Positions 1-12,178 of a stretch of 64,000 bases of DNA are shown one piece after another; position 1 is the stretch's first letter; each line of letters opens with the position of its first letter. Origin of the DNA: Adenophora triphylla var. japonica. Lineage: Eukaryota > Streptophyta > Magnoliopsida > Asterales > Campanulaceae. The DNA is taken from assembly GCA_022495995.1 (NCBI GenBank), contig JAFEMH010002077.1, forward strand, positions 248,001-312,000, in the 5' to 3' direction. The position numbers and the translations under genes were made by a program. The notes beneath the pieces are model-generated. The model worked only from the letters and a program-made list of their open reading frames with translations. It was not told where the DNA came from and did not search any database.

Positions 1-2
1 TG

Positions 3-533
3 CAAGCTCTCCTTCTCTATAGATTGGGCATTAAGAGGCATATTAATTTTGGTGATTTCATCTTTAGGAAGATCTGTGACTATGGAGAGTCACCATCTAA
101 AAAGTGGTCTTTACCCTATCCTTCCTTGATCTCTCAAATCCTTATTGCCAATGGAGTTAAACCTGAGAAAGGAGAAGAAAAGGTTGAAAATTTTGCTCTG
201 TCTAAGGAATCCAAAACCTTGCTCGACCCTGAGCAAAGACATGTGGATCTCTCTTTGGGTATTGTTCCTGAGCTTGGTATGCCAGATGTGGACACATCTG
301 AAGCCACATCTGAAGATAATTTTGTTACTCAAATGAAGGATCTAGATGCTGCAATTATTGAAGCTGAATCTCAAGCTCAAGCCTCCATTAACCATGCCAA
401 TAATCTGAAAGCTCTTAGAGATAATCTCATTCGATGGCATGCTAAACTTTCTAGTCAAAAAGGGGGAGAATCAAGTTCTGGAAATGAAAAGTGGGATGTC
501 TTGTTCTGCCGCTTCTTCAAGTGCTGGTTTTAA
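3..533 (+). CDS. C-terminal part of a retroelement ORF resembling 'putative plant transposon protein'
   Basis: The frame is open through the left edge (it reads QALLLYRLGIKRHINFGDF without an ATG), so this is a partial ORF. It ends about 350 bp before the LTR. The N-terminal part (YRLGIKRHINFGD, then PSLISQILIANGV) resembles the plant-specific transposon-associated domain found between pol and the 3' LTR of large Copia elements, which I recall rather than searched. The second half is acidic and Ala/Gln-rich (AAIIEAESQAQASINHA) with coiled-coil character. No catalytic motif is visible. Function unknown; probably an accessory retroelement protein and not a host gene. Confidence 0.55.
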   Translation, partial: QALLLYRLGIKRHINFGDFIFRKICDYGESPSKKWSLPYPSLISQILIANGVKPEKGEEKVENFALSKESKTLLDPEQRHVDLSLGIVPELGMPDVDTSEATSEDNFVTQMKDLDAAIIEAESQAQASINHANNLKALRDNLIRWHAKLSSQKGGESSSGNEKWDVLFCRFFKCWF

Positions 534-880
534 ATGGAGACATTTCGAACTTTAATTTAGGGGGAGAAATTTTTTGGTTGTTTTGATGATGTTTTGATGG
601 TTGCAAAAACAATTTTAATTTCTGTTTTAGTTTTTAGTTTCTAAACAATGGTTTGTAATAGCTTTTAATTAGGACATTGCTGGATGGTTTTTGCTTTTGC
701 TCAATAGACTGCTGTTTTCTGCTCTAACTCTGTTCTTGTAGTTTTTATGTGTGGATGTGTATACACATCTGGACACACATCCATTCAGGGGGAGTTATGT
801 TTTTTATATATTCTGTGGTCATAAAATGTGATTGTTATAAATCTTTGGTTTTGACCAGAAAGTCCAAAATAGGGGGAGAT

Positions 881-1660
881 TGAAACCGTGAGTTTTATGG
901 GAACATATTTATGTTTCCTTATTTAAAAAGTCTTCTATTATGGTAAGTAGATTTTGGGACTTTCATGGAGATTTATAAGTATCCTACTTTGACTAGGAAT
1001 TGTAAATATAGTAAATATCTTTTATTTATGTACATAGTTTTATATTAGGACTAACCTACTAATATTTGATTTCCTTGTGAGTGTGTTTTATGTTTTCATA
1101 TAGGAAAAGAGATCTCACAAAGGAAGAGGTCGATTGCATGAAGATCTTCTCTATGGTGCTCTATAAATACAAGGCATTCAGCACAAGAGAAGCAAACGGA
1201 ATTTTAGAGAGAAAATTACATACTCTTCATTGTATTCGACATTGTTGATTTTAGGTTGTGAGTGAAGGTTGTGCCTTACATCCGTAACTCACATCTAGGT
1301 TTTCATAGAGTTCTCTTGTTTTACTTCTGACTAGAATAGATCCTACTTGGGAAAGGGGAGTTGTTCTTGTCATAGAAGGTGATTAGAACTCATTTAGTAT
1401 TTTCATATTTTAGTTTTTCACTTATTTGTTTTTGTAAGAAACAAAAGTTTTTATAGTGAAAAGTTTTTGGGCGTAAGCCTAGTTTGCTGATCACATTGAT
1501 CAGTAAGCGTAAATAACTCTTGGGTTATTGCATTTAATTTGTTTTTAATTACTTTATTCCGCTGCATTATCTGTGGATGTGTGGACAGTTGTGAGACACA
1601 TCTGTACTCACATCCGTTGTCTGTTGTGTGATTAAGTTTCCTAGCTACACGAAATTTTCA
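881..1660 (+). repeat. Copia-like 3' LTR, 780 bp
   Basis: The LTR runs from TGAAACCGTG to GAAATTTTCA, giving a 5-bp terminal inverted repeat TGAAA/TTTCA. A polypurine tract lies immediately upstream. The base after the LTR begins AGTTG. The uninterrupted sequence TAGTAAGTTGAACATC near 12183 looks like the matching empty site, so AGTTG is the likely target duplication. Confidence 0.8.
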
Positions 1661-2426
1661 AGTTGAACATCTAATATTTACCATGTATAGTAACTATTAG
1701 GTTATATATTAATAGTTACCTGAGATAAGTAAATATTTCGTTTTTAACCTATATAGTTACTTTTCCGTTTTAATACGAAATGTATTTTTTTTTCATTTCC
1801 CCCTTAATCTTAATATTTAATAATAAAATTAAAAGACTATTTACAGTTTTATAATTTTTCTTATCATTATTTAATTAACGTTATAATAATCTTATTTGAA
1901 ATAACTTTTTAAAGATTACTCCATTAATTTTCTCCCTTTTTCTCCAATGATTATTAATTGATGTTATAATAATTTTATTTTAAAATTCTACTTTCAATTT
2001 AGGCTATTTTTACACCACCATAACTTCAACCAAACACCACTTTGTGACCACCCTCAACCTACCTGCCACCGCCATCACTACCACCACCACCATCCACCAC
2101 CACACTTCAAACCACCACCACCACCCAATCACCATCCATTAAAAACACCAACAAGCAAATTCTTATAGTAATATTCTACTTCTACTACTAAATCAACACA
2201 TATACAACACCAAGTTCTATTCAAACAAAAAAAAAATCCCAGATCCGAAAAAAAAAAAACAAAGCACCGCGATCTGAACGAAAAGAAAAATTCAAATTTT
2301 GAAAATATTGAAATAAAAATCTCAGATCTAAAGGGAGGGAGAAGGCGGTAATGCGAGAGAAAAAGAGAGAGACGATGAATTTGCAAATGGGTCGGCTTAG
2401 GGCAGCAATTGGAGAGCAATTTGGCG
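1661..2426. other. AT-rich intergenic DNA, no supportable gene
   Basis: The first ~58 bp closely match 12187-12245. The rest is AT-rich, then CA/CCACC-rich near 2010-2120. A reverse-strand ORF of 194 codons (2129-2713) is Ser/Pro/Phe-rich, low in complexity and not preserved in the second copy of the adjoining segment, so I do not call it a gene. Confidence 0.5.
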
Positions 2427-3423
2427 ATGACGACGTTGCTTGCAATCATCTGCCGCCAAAGCGAGAGAGGGAAGGGGATTGATTTTAGAGATGAAGGTCG
2501 AGAGATGGAGAGATTGGGGCGACGGCGGTTGTGGCTGGATCTCGAGAAGGACGTTGTAGCAGAAAGGAGGAGAAGGAGGCGATATGGGCGTCGACACTGT
2601 GAATGGGAAGGAGAAGCGGTCGAAGATGGGAAGGAGACCAGAGTAGGAGACTGACTGGTTTTGGAGTTGACGGCAAGAGCGTAGAGGGAGAGGTAGGTGG
2701 AGTGTGAGACCAAAATCGGTTCCGGGCCCGGTTCCGGTACTTCGGAACCACCGGTTCCGGTTTGGAAAAAGGGTGAACCTTAACCGGCCCTTGCTTACCC
2801 CGGATCGGTTCCGGTTACCACAATCCGGTTTCGGTACGGTTCCAATTTCGGTGCGGTTCCGGTCCGGTTCCGGTCAATAATGAATAAAGAAGCTAAAAAT
2901 TATTGAAAAACAAGGAATTTCCGATCCGATTCTGGTTCCGGTCCGGTTCACCATTTATGTGAACCTTAATCGGCCCTTATCCAAAATGGTTCCGATTACC
3001 CCGGTTCCGGTTTTAGTGGCGGTTTCGGGCTTTTCCGATCCGGTTCCGGTCCAGTTTTCCGATTCCGGTCCGGTTTGGCCATCCCTATATGAGACGCTGG
3101 GTGGAAGAGAAAGGGGGTGATGAGGAAGCCCTTGTCTTTTTCCCTCCGGATCTAGATCTAGGTCAAGTTAGAGGTGGGGGAAAAGAGGGTTAAAATAGGG
3201 GTCTCATTTCATTTAGTAAATAACATTTTCAACTCTTGTACTTCCATGTCAACATAATTCATTGTTATTCAAAGCCAACTAAGCAAAATTGCGATTTAAT
3301 CATGCCACATGGATATTTTAATAGAAAAATTGACGGAATGACGACATTAATCAAGAAACATGAGGTTAAGAGGAGAAACGAAAAAAAAAAACCATTTCAG
3401 ACTAAAACGAATAAGTGACTATA
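2427..3423. repeat. Copy 1 of a duplicated segment (second copy at 47068-48235)
   Basis: The sequence from GACGTTGCTTGCAATC onward is highly similar to 47068 onward: the GAGAGAGGGAAGGGGAT block, the GGCGACGGCGG block, the CATGCCACATGGA block and the final GTGACTATAGGTAATG block occur in the same order. Copy 1 carries a 377-bp hAT MITE that copy 2 lacks. Copy 2 carries two MITEs that copy 1 lacks. The segment itself resembles the body of a non-autonomous DNA transposon, but I could not find its termini. Confidence 0.8.
2711..3087. mobile_element. Non-autonomous hAT MITE rich in CCGGTTCCGG motifs
   Basis: The insertion is defined by the empty site in copy 2 (GTGTGAGACGCTGGGCGG). It is flanked by TGTGAGAC on the left and TATGAGAC on the right, an 8-bp target duplication with one mismatch. 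The right end reads CCGGTTTGGCCATCCCTA, whose complement TAGGGATGGCCAAACCGG is an Ac-type hAT terminus. The left end begins CCAAAATCGGTTCC, so about 9 terminal bases seem lost. The body is saturated with GGTTCCGG words, as are the subterminal parts of the large hAT at 33097-41253. Confidence 0.8.
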
Positions 3424-3584
3424 GGTAATGGACTAAATAGGTACCTGTCTCATAGTTACTCTATATAGTACATTATGAGTAACTAATATTAAAGTATTAC
3501 CTAAATATTTTAATGTATTAGAAAACTAATGTTTCTAACTGTCATTTTAAAAATAGACAGTTAGATATTGATCTTATATAGTTA
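3424..3584. repeat. 160-bp direct repeat A1 flanking the Helitron
   Basis: Nearly identical to 12018-12178. This copy ends exactly at the Helitron 3' terminus. The partner copy continues through the same point into TATAGTAAGTTGAAC, so the insertion point is A|T, the Helitron target dinucleotide. Confidence 0.85.
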
Positions 3585-3617
3585 CTAGTCAGTAACCCGT
3601 CGAGATTCGACGGGAGC
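3585..3617 (-). other. Helitron 3' terminus: hairpin plus CTAG
   Basis: On the minus strand the sequence CCCGTCGA-ATC-TCGACGGG forms a perfect 8-bp stem with a 3-nt loop, followed by TTACTGA and terminal CTAG, then host T. A hairpin about 11 nt before CTRR is the diagnostic 3' structure of plant Helitrons. It serves as the termination signal for rolling-circle transfer. Confidence 0.9.
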
Positions 3618-3925
3618 ATAGTAATGCTAAGAAAAAAAAAATACTACCTCCGTCCCTAAATAATCTTCAAATTTGACATTTTTCATTAATAAACCCCCCC
3701 CCATGATCTACATTGCTATATAAAGTCCAACGATGATGTTAACATCAAGATGAGGATGAGCTTGACAATGAACGTTGTTTTCTTATAACACAACTTATTC
3801 CAATACACACTGCCCACTATTTTTTCATGTAACCCAAGAACTCCATGTAAAACACCATACATATACATGAAGCATTCAGTAAAATTAAGCATTAATCAAA
3901 GTCTCTAAACATTTAATGCACATAC

Positions 3926-4114
3926 AGTCATCCATCTTGAATTGGATGGCATCTTCAGTAAATTTCTTCATCTTGGCATCAAGCTCAGCTGTTGCCTCCT
4001 CTCCTTTAGCAATAATTCTATCTATATCCTCATCCGTAATTGTGCTATCCTTTGATCTAAAAACCATTTCAGCACCAAACCTCACCATTTGCAGTAGCTC
4101 ATCTTTGTTAACGG
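3926..4114 (-). pseudogene. Captured exon of an ISWI-type chromatin remodeller (CHR11/CHR17-like)
   Basis: A single 189-bp exon-like block reads VNKDELLQMVRFGAEMVF, then DEDIDRIIAKGEEATAELD and KMKKFTEDAIQFKMDD. This is the HAND-SANT-proximal segment of plant ISWI ATPases CHR11/CHR17, recognised from memory of the family. It starts at a good acceptor (TTATTGCAG) and stops at a donor-like GTATGTGC, so exon and intron edges were carried along. It lies inside the Helitron, downstream of the helicase and in the same orientation. The ATPase domains are absent, so this is a transduplicated fragment and not a working gene. Confidence 0.85.
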
Positions 4115-4934
4115 CTGCAATAAAGCACCATAAACTGTTAAGGACTCAGCTCAAGCATATTTAATACCTTTATCTCCCAAAGAGAGGCTGCTGAAGCAAT
4201 GATTATGGATAGCTCATGTGAGAAGTGGGTGCGGGTGGTCATCTCAATGGAAGTTAAAATTGCTACTTAATGTTGTTATAAGGTAAATTGATTGACAGAA
4301 GACTAACTTCAATCCAAATGTCAGCGTTATCTTCAATCGTTGTTCGCTAAGGCTCCAGACAGATGCCGAATTTCGCATCCAAAAAGGAATTGATTCCTTT
4401 TTCACTTAGTCAATTGGTGAAGCTGCTTTCATTGTTCATCCCCCTGACCTACATTTACTCCCATCCCATGGCAGCCATACATAGCGACTGTTTCATGGTA
4501 GTTACCAAACAGTAAATAATTGTATAAATAGGTTAAAATGCTACAGATAATGAGGCAACGTAATAAAACTTTATTCTTCTGACTTCTAAGTACTCAAAGA
4601 AGTAAGGAAGTTAACTAAAATGTACTCCCATAACCAGGTCATGTATTTGCAGGAATTATCCCAATGTAGAAGATCAATGCAACATATACGAATATAATTT
4701 ATCAGTTCAAAGGTGAACTTCGACAACAAAATCTTGTTGAATAAAATTGATGATAAACTTTTCTCAAAAAATGGCAGTGGTGCCTTATATGAGATCCTCT
4801 TCCCCGGTCTACCCATACATTAATCACTTATACAAATCCTAATCTACAAACGGTCATCCAATCGCAATGTCCACGAAAGGAAGAAAGGATTAAGATAGGA
4901 ATATACCAGCAAAACTTACTAAAGGTGTCCGTAA
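4115..4934 (-). other. Helitron interior without a recognised gene
   Basis: AT-rich DNA between captured fragments. It probably includes intron sequence taken with the ISWI exon. A 76-codon reverse ORF at 4586-4816 has no recognisable motif and is not supported. Confidence 0.4.
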
Positions 4935-5794
<860 letters not shown>

Positions 5795-6319
5795 GATCTA
5801 TGCCAAAGTTTAAATTCCTGAACAGTATAGGGCCTCCAGGATATCTAAAAGATGCATCGCTGCAAAATCATTAAAACAACATGTAGTTAGATCCATGTAA
5901 TAGAAGACTCAGCTAATGAGGGACAAAAACACATCATTGATCACAAATATTTTATCAAAATTCATGAGCTAGGTGGACATGAGCAATTAAGACCAGGCAT
6001 ATCTCAGAATGAAGAAGCTAACAGTTTATTTATAACACCCTAACCTGAAACTAATTATAGGGGTGCCTGGTCTATCATCCGGTGTGGGGAACTCAAATTT
6101 GTAGCTGCATAACATGTTGGCATAAGACATTAGAATGCTAAATGGGAGCAAATGATAATCAAAACTTCAATTCCTAACCATTACAACTGAAACGCTTGCA
6201 TTGAAGGGAGAGATGAAAGACAAACAAAAAAAACTGTGGCAACACAATTATGTCAAAGGAAGCAATACATACTTAGTATCATTCACAACTTCGTCCACGT
6301 GACCCAGATGATCAAGTGC
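5795..6319 (-). pseudogene. Captured ABCF3 (GCN20-type ABC-F) gene fragment, three consecutive exons
   Basis: Three short exon-like blocks lie in gene order on the minus strand: 6273-6319 (ALDHLGHVDEVVNDT), 6045-6104 (YKFEFPTPDDRPGTPIISF) and ~5795-5859 (SDASFRYPGGPILFRNLNF, then GIDLDS). They join in phase across GT/AG borders and together cover the linker before the second ATP-binding cassette of plant ABCF3 proteins. The run stops just before that cassette's Walker A motif. ABC-F proteins act in translation control without membrane domains. Introns are retained, so the capture was of genomic DNA. Not functional on its own. Confidence 0.85.
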
Positions 6320-6546
6320 CTGATACATTCAGTAGATGGGAGAAAGTAAAGCCGATCAGAAATAGGTATACTAACTAATAAGTTTAGGGAAAAAGTAAAG
6401 CCGCAATCTTAAAGTTCATAGACATCCATATACAGGTTATATTACACTTGGTTAGGGAAAGAGATAAAGTACTACTGCAATTACAAATTTTTAAGTCTAT
6501 TAAATGAATTATTGCATGTATAAATATTTATAAAATTAGAATTACC
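6320..6546 (-). other. Helitron spacer between helicase stop and captured exons
   Basis: AT-rich DNA with no coding signal. It contains the 3' untranslated region of the helicase ORF. Confidence 0.4.
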
Positions 6547-8310
6547 TCATAATTTGTGAAAAACTTCTTTATAGACCACGTTAGTGGTCACATCGCTCAT
6601 TTGACCGTCCTTTTCACAAATCAGAACTTTGAGACCCTTTTTGCTTGTAACTCTCGAGATTGCTACATACAACTGCCCGTGACTGAATACAGGTCGAGGA
6701 AGGTAAAGCCCAACATGAGAAAGAGACTGTCCCTGACTCTTATTTATAGTCATAGCGAAGCAAACATTCAATGGGAACTGTCTACGTTGGAATTTAACTG
6801 GGAATTTTGTCAAATCGGATGGGCTCAACATCATTCTAGGCACAAACACCTTCATGCCAGTATTCTTTCCAGAGAGCATTCTTGCTTCAACTATATGTTT
6901 TCCTAGATTTGTAACCATCAGTCTCGTTCCGTTGCATAATTCAGAAGCTTGATCAATGTTTCTGAGTAGCATGACTATACACCCAACCTTCAGACGAATG
7001 GAATGGTTCGGCAAGCCCGAACATTTGAACGTATTAAGAAACTCAACAGAAAATACATCATCGTGTCCTGCAATATCGCCGTCCTCCTTGCTGATGCTAT
7101 CTGAACTCATATACAACACTTCTTCACCGGGCAACTGTGACATCACATAATCATTGATAGTATCTACTATCTCATTAGTTGGTGCCAAAATTTCTCTATC
7201 CTGAAAAAACCCATCAATACCCATATTATGTAATATGTCAGGATAAGTTTTTTGAACAATAGTTGCAATAGGATCAGCTGTATCCGTTATCAAAATATCA
7301 TTTGGTAATTTAATGTCAACTTCTCCATCATTTTCTTCACCGACATCACCATCTGCTACCCTTAGTATCCATTCAGCAAAATTTTTGATCTCCATAGCAT
7401 CAGAAGAGGAAGAGGAACCGACCTACATAGATTCAGAAAATGAATGAGATAGAAAAATTTAATTACTGGAATAGGAAAATGTAAAAAATTAAAGTTTAAT
7501 ATAAGATGATTTACCTGTAATCTCATATTTTTTGTCAATTTTAGAACCTCACACGAATTCTAAAGTTTAGATGAACTAATGGCAGCATGTACAATATCAT
7601 GTCGGCTTCCTTTAGGCACAACAGGCAATATTTGCCTAAAATCTCCTCCAAACACAACAACTAATCCACCGAAGGGTTTATCAGAGCATCGACCAGCAGA
7701 AGTACGCATAATGTCCCTCAAGCTCCTATCAAGAGCCTCAAAGCAGTGCTTGTGGGTCATTGGAGCCTCATCCCAAATTATGAGCTTCGTTTTCTTTAGG
7801 AGACCACACACATCGTAACCGGGTTTAATCTTGCTGCAAGTTGAGCTTTCGTCCACCTGAATAGGTATGCCAAATCTGAGTGAGCGGTCCTACCTCTTGG
7901 AAGAAGTAAGGAAGCAATACCGCTAGAAGCAACCGGAAGAACTATGTCCCTCACTTCGCAATGCTTGAGCACAAAGTCTTCCATATGAACGTCTTCCCGT
8001 GCCACCATACCCGTACAAAAAGAACACTCCACCATCGCCTAAATCAGCAGAAACATAATCTTTTTCATAAACCATCCTTTGTTCCTCATTCAAACATTTA
8101 TGTAACTGCAGTGCTCAACTTTGCATCTCCTCAACGTCATATGACATTTCATCTAATATTAGCATATTCTCCGCATCGAAATAACAGAAGTGCTTGGTTG
8201 AGGCATGTCTTTAAAATTTTGGAGACATTTGCAATTTCTTTGCCCGGTAACTTATCAATTTCGGCCAATGCAAAATTTTTTACTTGATCGTCACTGAGTT
8301 TCAGCCCTAC
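6547..8310 (-). pseudogene. Helitron Pif1-like helicase domain (frameshifted)
   Basis: Minus-strand pieces cover the helicase half of a RepHel protein. In order they show the stretch before Walker A (GDGGVFFLYGYGGTG), Walker B KLIIWDEAPM, the GGDFRQILPVV motif, and the C-terminal block (TINKSQGQSLSHVGLYLP then HGQLYVAISRV). At about 7994 one base is missing where the Walker A lysine-threonine should be, so the frame shifts inside the ATP-binding loop. A Trp codon appears mutated to TAG near 7557 (SSSKL*NSCEVLKLTKNMRL). A probable intron with GT/AG borders lies between 7424 and 7517. Inactive as sequenced. Confidence 0.88.
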
Positions 8311-9631
8311 AATATGAAAAGATTCACATCAAAAAAATAATCAAAATATAATTAATTCACATCATTTTAAAAAATAATATAAAAAACGTGACAAATCATA
8401 TAAACATTAATATATTTCATTAAAAAATTAAATCAAACATCAAAAAAGTTTTACCAGGATTGTTAAAATTCTTCTGATGCTTGTAAATGATATCATCTGA
8501 AAGTACTTGCCAAGTTTGATTCCAGACATCTTGTGGCCTCGACATACTATTAGATAGGAGAAGCACCGTGAATAGTCTTCTTAAATAATCTGGTGACCCC
8601 CATTCACTTGCTTCTTTTATTCCATCCACATACTCTTTATCATCATCTAACAATCCTAGAGCATAACATGCTGCTTTGTAATCATCGTGCACTTTGTTAT
8701 TTACGGTTTTCAAATCATCATAACATGTAGCACCAGGAATATTATTTAACATCAGCCTCAGATAGTATATATCTCCAGTATTGATGGGGACATGATAAAT
8801 CCGTCCTATTGATGTGCCTTTCTTTCTAGGACGCCAGTCTCGCTTTGTCTTATCCCAAACAAAATGATTTGGAAACTCATGATACTTGTAACGTCGAGCC
8901 TCTGAATTTTCACAATTGATTTTCATCCACTGTAAAAACTGTGATTGACTAACAGTAGGTTTACCCACAACATCCGAAAGATAATCACCGTCTTTGAAAG
9001 GGATGACCTGGTCTCCTTCTAAATGGAAAGAAAAGCGCTCAACAGGGGGTGTCCTGTAATGGAGATCAAATCCAAATATTCTCCACATCGCCTCACATGC
9101 AGAAACATATCTGCAATCCATGTAATGTTTCACTTCATCATCGACGTAAAACTTAACCCCTATTCTGTCACTTCCCTTGCTTATATACTTGAATAAGTAC
9201 TTTATGGATTTGCTTTGATTACAATATTCCACGTTGATGTGAGCCTGATACTTCAACAACAACTCAGCATTATAAGGCACAATATACCTATTATCAAGCA
9301 AAACTCCACCTTTTTCTACATTGGCTCCGGTGTCTCTCCTCCGATAAACATGATATCCATTATCATCAATGGATGTTCCTTCATTAAAGGTTTTAGGGAA
9401 GTTCTTTGAGTACCTTTTATTTTCCATGCAAGGGGACTTTGGGTTAGCAGCACCACAAGGACCATGTACCATATATTCTTTTACAGCCTCGTACAATTTA
9501 GGATTAGTTTCTTTATCGGGAATCTCAGCACATATCCACTTGTCGACATTTTCGGCTGTTCCTGCTCGGTCCTTACTTTTGAGAAAAAGAAGAATATGAG
9601 CATGGGGAAGACCTCGCTTTTGAAACTCCAC
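8311..9631 (-). pseudogene. Helitron Rep domain (HUH endonuclease), main exon
   Basis: The 403-codon frame (8420-9631) begins EFQKRGLPHAHILLFLK, which contains the HUH metal-binding motif as PHAH. Further on it has the catalytic tyrosine region IKYLFKYISKG with both tyrosines of the YxxxY pattern. It continues with ERFSFHLEGDQ and WDKTKRDWRPRKKGTSIGR, typical of the conserved region between Rep and helicase. This part is uninterrupted and is the best preserved piece of the element. Rep nicks and transfers single-stranded DNA in rolling-circle transposition. The frame ends after NNPG with a donor-like boundary. Confidence 0.92.
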
Positions 9632-9947
9632 AGTGTAAACAACTGTATCAAATAAGCATGGGAAGAAATAAAATTATTTTCACATAAAAATTAAATAATT
9701 ATACATATAATCCGTCCTAGTACAACTAAAACTTTTGATAAGTTTGATTACACTTTGAATAATTGTTTAAATTTAAAATTTAAAATCTTAATAATAATTA
9801 AAAAAAAATCTTATTGTATCATGCTTGATGAATTAACAAAACTGTTTTTAATTTTTATTAGGACATTGTTTTTTAAATGTATTGATATAAGAGTAATCAA
9901 GTTGATGACAGTTACCAACAGAAAAAAAAAACGGTGGACTTAAAGAC
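9632..9947 (-). other. Probable intron of the Helitron gene
   Basis: About 315 bp of AT-rich DNA separates the two Rep exons; homology is continuous on both sides (WRAYC...VYTVEFQKRG). No inserted element is visible. Confidence 0.5.
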
Positions 9948-10535
9948 TTACGTGCAGTAGGCTCGCCAAAAAATCTTCTTTTCCTTCAAATCTTTTACTA
10001 ATTCGTCAACCTTCATCTTAAAAACCCGACATATAATATCAGCCCTATCTTCTGGCCTTAGCCCCTCCTTCTGAACAAATCTCGTAATCTCTGGCCACTT
10101 TGGATTGCAGGTAAACGTGATAAAAAGTGACGGATATCCTGTCCACCTGCAAATAGCTAATGCATCCTGGAAATTTTGAGTCATCCAACGCTGTCCTCCG
10201 GTGTACGTAGATGGCAACACAACTCGCCTACCTGCATATGATGGATCGGTATCTCCTCTCGAAACCGCTTCTGATAGTTTCCGGTAAGATTCAACACGAA
10301 GAGCGGGTTGATTGTGACGAATCCACTGAAGCCTCTGTGTATCCATCATTATGTATGAATCAACCATGAACTGCTGCAGTAGTCTTCCACTTCTCATAAG
10401 TTGGGGTCCCTCTGTAGACCTCTCCTGTAGTCGGAATGATATGAACTCCTTCAAAGAAAGATTGGGTCGCTTTGACATAGGAGGCATATTCCTAGGAATA
10501 TCAGTATAGTATCCATCTTCCCCATAAACAAACAA
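9948..10535 (-). pseudogene. Helitron-like N domain exon
   Basis: This frame contains the Helitron_like_N signature: RLQWIRHNQPALRVESY, GRRVVLPSTYTGGQRWMTQN and LFITFTCNPKWPEI. It continues into the HUH domain across the adjacent intron. Upstream it connects to 10572-10874 with a small disruption near 10536-10572, where the reading frame shifts. Confidence 0.9.
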
Positions 10536-10571
10536 CAGCGGGTACTGAAGAGGAAGATAACACGGGTTGAA

Positions 10572-11970
10572 CTAGTGTATTTGTTTTAAGTCACCAGACC
10601 TATTCTCAACCATGATGTCTCTCACATCACGTGCATCTTCAATATCACCCTCGATAAGAGCTGCCACTTCTGAAGTAGTTGGCAAATTATACATTCGTCC
10701 ATCCTTAGATCGCTTTCCTATCAGTCGAAGCCTTACCTCACTCGAATCTCTCAATGAAATACGCTCTGCAGCTATTTTGTAAATCTTTGCATACGGGTTA
10801 TTTTCATCAACCATTTTTCTTAAGTCCGCTACAATGGAGTTGTCAAAGTCTGACATCCTCTGTTTACTGTTCATTTTAAAGCAAGCAATTTAAATTAATA
10901 GATATTCTCACAATTTATATACGCAAACAAAGGCCATGATATAATACATTACGAAAGAAACATACCTGATAGCTTTTATTCTGTTAGAAACTTCATTTTC
11001 AGTATCATAAATATATAGTTGAGCGAATTGTGGAGGAGTTCCTTCTTTGGGAATCAATGATCCGATTCGATGAAGATTCTGACCTCCCATCTTAAATGCA
11101 TAAGGGCCTCTTCCTTGATTTATGCTCTTATCTATCGCCCCCCCCCCCCCATTGATGTAAAAGAATACATCATGTTGTAAGTACGTATGTTATCCATAAA
11201 AGTTTTGCTTTTTTCGTGCCTTTTCTCGAGTAGATCACGGAGCAACTGAGGTGGATGTTTCAAGAGAGGAATTTGTACTTGACCATGCATGCAACACAAT
11301 GAAAATTTTGGATTCTTCGATGGCCTATTCTTTGGAGTCCTTTCTTCGTACCAAAATAGAGCATGGCAATGCTCACATTCATAATTTGGATCTCCAATAT
11401 CCCAGTAAGCTGCATATGTAAAACAAAATAAAATGTAATTGATTTTTGCAAATAAATGAGTATTCAATGTAGTATAAACTGTTGCTCTAGCTCAATATGG
11501 CAATGCTCACATTTAGTGCTTTTAAAAAAACACATATTGCCTTAAAGTGCATTATACTTCCCAATTAAAATCTTAAAGATACCTGTGCTTGGTTGTGCAA
11601 TTTCCGTCATCTTTTTTTTCCTATTAACTCGTGATGTTGTCGCCTTATATTCTTCATTTGTTGGCAAGGGATTTTGTGATTCAACCATCAATGAATCTAA
11701 AAATAAATATTGAGATATGTTATACCATGATATAATGATAAGAATTTTAAAATAATAAATAATAGAAGCTTTAAAAAACATGTAAAATAGTGGAAATTTG
11801 TCATTTTGATTGATCTTAACTACCTGTATCCATGCAATTAACCGGGTTATTGCTTTCCATGCAATTTACCTGTATCCCCGCTGAGAGAGTGCTAGACCCT
11901 ATTATTCTGACTAATTGGCCTGCCACGTCTCTTAACTTCAAAGCTTGTTGGAGTAGTCCAATTAGGCACG
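10572..11970 (-). pseudogene. Helitron protein N-terminal exons
   Basis: Minus-strand fragments read, from the N-terminus: a basic AT-hook-like stretch (EVKRRGRPISQNN, ~11890-11970), MVESQNPLPTNEEYKATTS, a zinc-finger-like segment (ECEHCHALFWYEE), MGGQNLHRIGSLIPKEG and NPYAKIYKIAAERI. These are the usual N-terminal landmarks of plant Helitron proteins. A run of 13 C bases (11138-11150, G on the coding strand) sits where the conserved FTS(F/M)GG...GRGPYAFK segment should be continuous, so slippage there breaks the frame. Confidence 0.8.
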
Positions 11971-12017
11971 GTAGCTGCAATAAAGAAAAAGCAATTGAAA
12001 ATCAAGATAATTCAAAT

Positions 12018-12178
12018 AGGTAATGGACTAAATAGGTACCTGTCTCATAGTTACTCTATATAGTACATTATGAGTAACTAATATTAAAGTATTACCTAAA
12101 TATTTTAATGTATTAGAAAACTAATGTTTCTAACTGTCATTTTAAAAATAGACAGTTAGATATTGATCTTATATAGTT
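12018..12178. repeat. 160-bp direct repeat A2 with Helitron empty site
   Basis: Near-identical to 3424-3584. It runs on without a break into TATAGTAAGTTGAACATC, giving the pre-insertion A|T junction. It also preserves the empty site of the 881-1660 LTR (AGTTG present once). Confidence 0.85.

Larger units (their letters stand above)
1..1660 (+). mobile_element. 3' part of a Copia-like LTR retrotransposon (left end outside window)
   Basis: An open reading frame entering from the left edge is followed by about 350 bp of non-coding DNA and a 780-bp LTR bounded by TGAAA and TTTCA. The polypurine tract AATAGGGGGAGA abuts the LTR start, so this is the 3' LTR of a plus-strand element or of its remnant. 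Two further AGGGGGAG motifs lie near 558 and 786; repeated polypurine tracts of this kind are known from SIRE-type Copia elements. No RT or integrase is visible in the window, so the superfamily is inferred. Confidence 0.7.

Noticed and set aside
2129..2713. 194-codon reverse ORF
   Set aside because: Ser/Pro/Phe-rich low-complexity translation of a repeat segment; interrupted in the second copy at 47 kb and without recognisable domains.
3585..3617. Transcription terminator hairpin
   Set aside because: The stem is followed by the fixed 11-nt tail and CTAG|T of a Helitron, at the edge of a duplicated target.
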